Shown piece after piece: positions 5,040-5,099 of a DNA stretch of 5,099 nt. Within the stretch, counting starts at the first letter, position 1. Each line of letters starts with the position of its first letter. Made by a program: the position numbers and the translations under genes. The stretch is from NCBI GenBank assembly GCA_002449595.1, contig DJXE01000052.1, forward strand, positions 1 through 5,099, in the 5' to 3' direction. The stretch comes from Lachnospiraceae bacterium UBA7012 (GTDB lineage: Bacteria > Bacillota > Clostridia > Lachnospirales > Lachnospiraceae). A model generated the notes under the pieces. That model had not been told where the DNA came from and did no database searches. It worked only from the letters and a program-made list of their open reading frames with translations.

Positions 5040-5099
5040 TTACTTGTACATCTCTCTCCACTCCAGATCGCCTCTGTCAAGGGATTTGATCAGGAGTTC
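5040..5099 (-). CDS. C-terminal end of an unidentified upstream gene
   Basis: From the window edge one frame reads ELLIKSLDRGDLEWREMYK and then a TAA stop at 5042-5040. The composition looks like a genuine protein C-terminus, and the frame ends 64 nt before the proposed GTG start of the carboxypeptidase, with no terminator between. That makes co-transcription possible. With 19 residues no family can be named. Its presence argues against the TTG start at 5080 for the carboxypeptidase, which would overlap this frame. Confidence 0.5.
   Translation of the reverse strand, partial: ELLIKSLDRGDLEWREMYK

Noticed and set aside
5041..5080. TTGACA at 5080-5075 as the -35 box of a carboxypeptidase promoter
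   Set aside because: No -10-like box lies 16-18 nt downstream, and the bases lie within the apparent end of the upstream coding frame.

Overview
The window looks like chromosomal DNA from a Gram-positive Clostridia genome, most likely Lachnospiraceae or a close relative with fairly high GC. This assignment is inference from gene content: a yggS-sepF-lspA cluster preceded by a membrane-anchored HlyD-like gene, strong AGGAGG-type ribosome binding sites, and a lipoprotein D-Ala-D-Ala carboxypeptidase. No rRNA, tRNA, CRISPR array, insertion sequence or phage gene was seen. All supported genes lie on the minus strand, so transcription runs from high to low coordinates.

In transcription order: (1) the last 19 codons of an unidentified gene (5099-5040); (2) a dacA-like carboxypeptidase made as a lipoprotein (about 4975-3998); (3) a 103-nt AT-rich gap with a good sigma-A-type promoter and a perfect 9-bp inverted repeat; (4) a small, AT-richer gene for a 139-residue P-loop protein of unknown role (3894-3475); (5) a 138-nt gap with a direct repeat, a perfect 14-bp hairpin that is probably a terminator, and a small hairpin over the next ribosome binding site; (6) a tight run of five genes: HlyD-like adaptor (3336-1948), yggS/ylmE PLP-binding protein (1860-1153), sepF (1140-589), lspA (582-67) and the first 21 codons of a further gene, probably an RluA/RluD-type pseudouridine synthase (63-1).

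The theme is the cell envelope and division. SepF tethers FtsZ to the membrane. LspA removes lipoprotein signal peptides, and the carboxypeptidase in the same window is itself a predicted lipoprotein and so a likely LspA substrate. The HlyD-like protein is an anchored extracytoplasmic protein with no transporter beside it. Compared with the classical ylmE-sepF-ylmG-ylmH-divIVA order, the ylmG, ylmH and divIVA genes are absent between sepF and lspA.

The least ordinary part is the P-loop gene: it has its own promoter, possible operator and terminator, and lower GC than its neighbours. I see no convincing new multi-gene system; the best leads are this gene and its control region, and the orphan HlyD-like protein.
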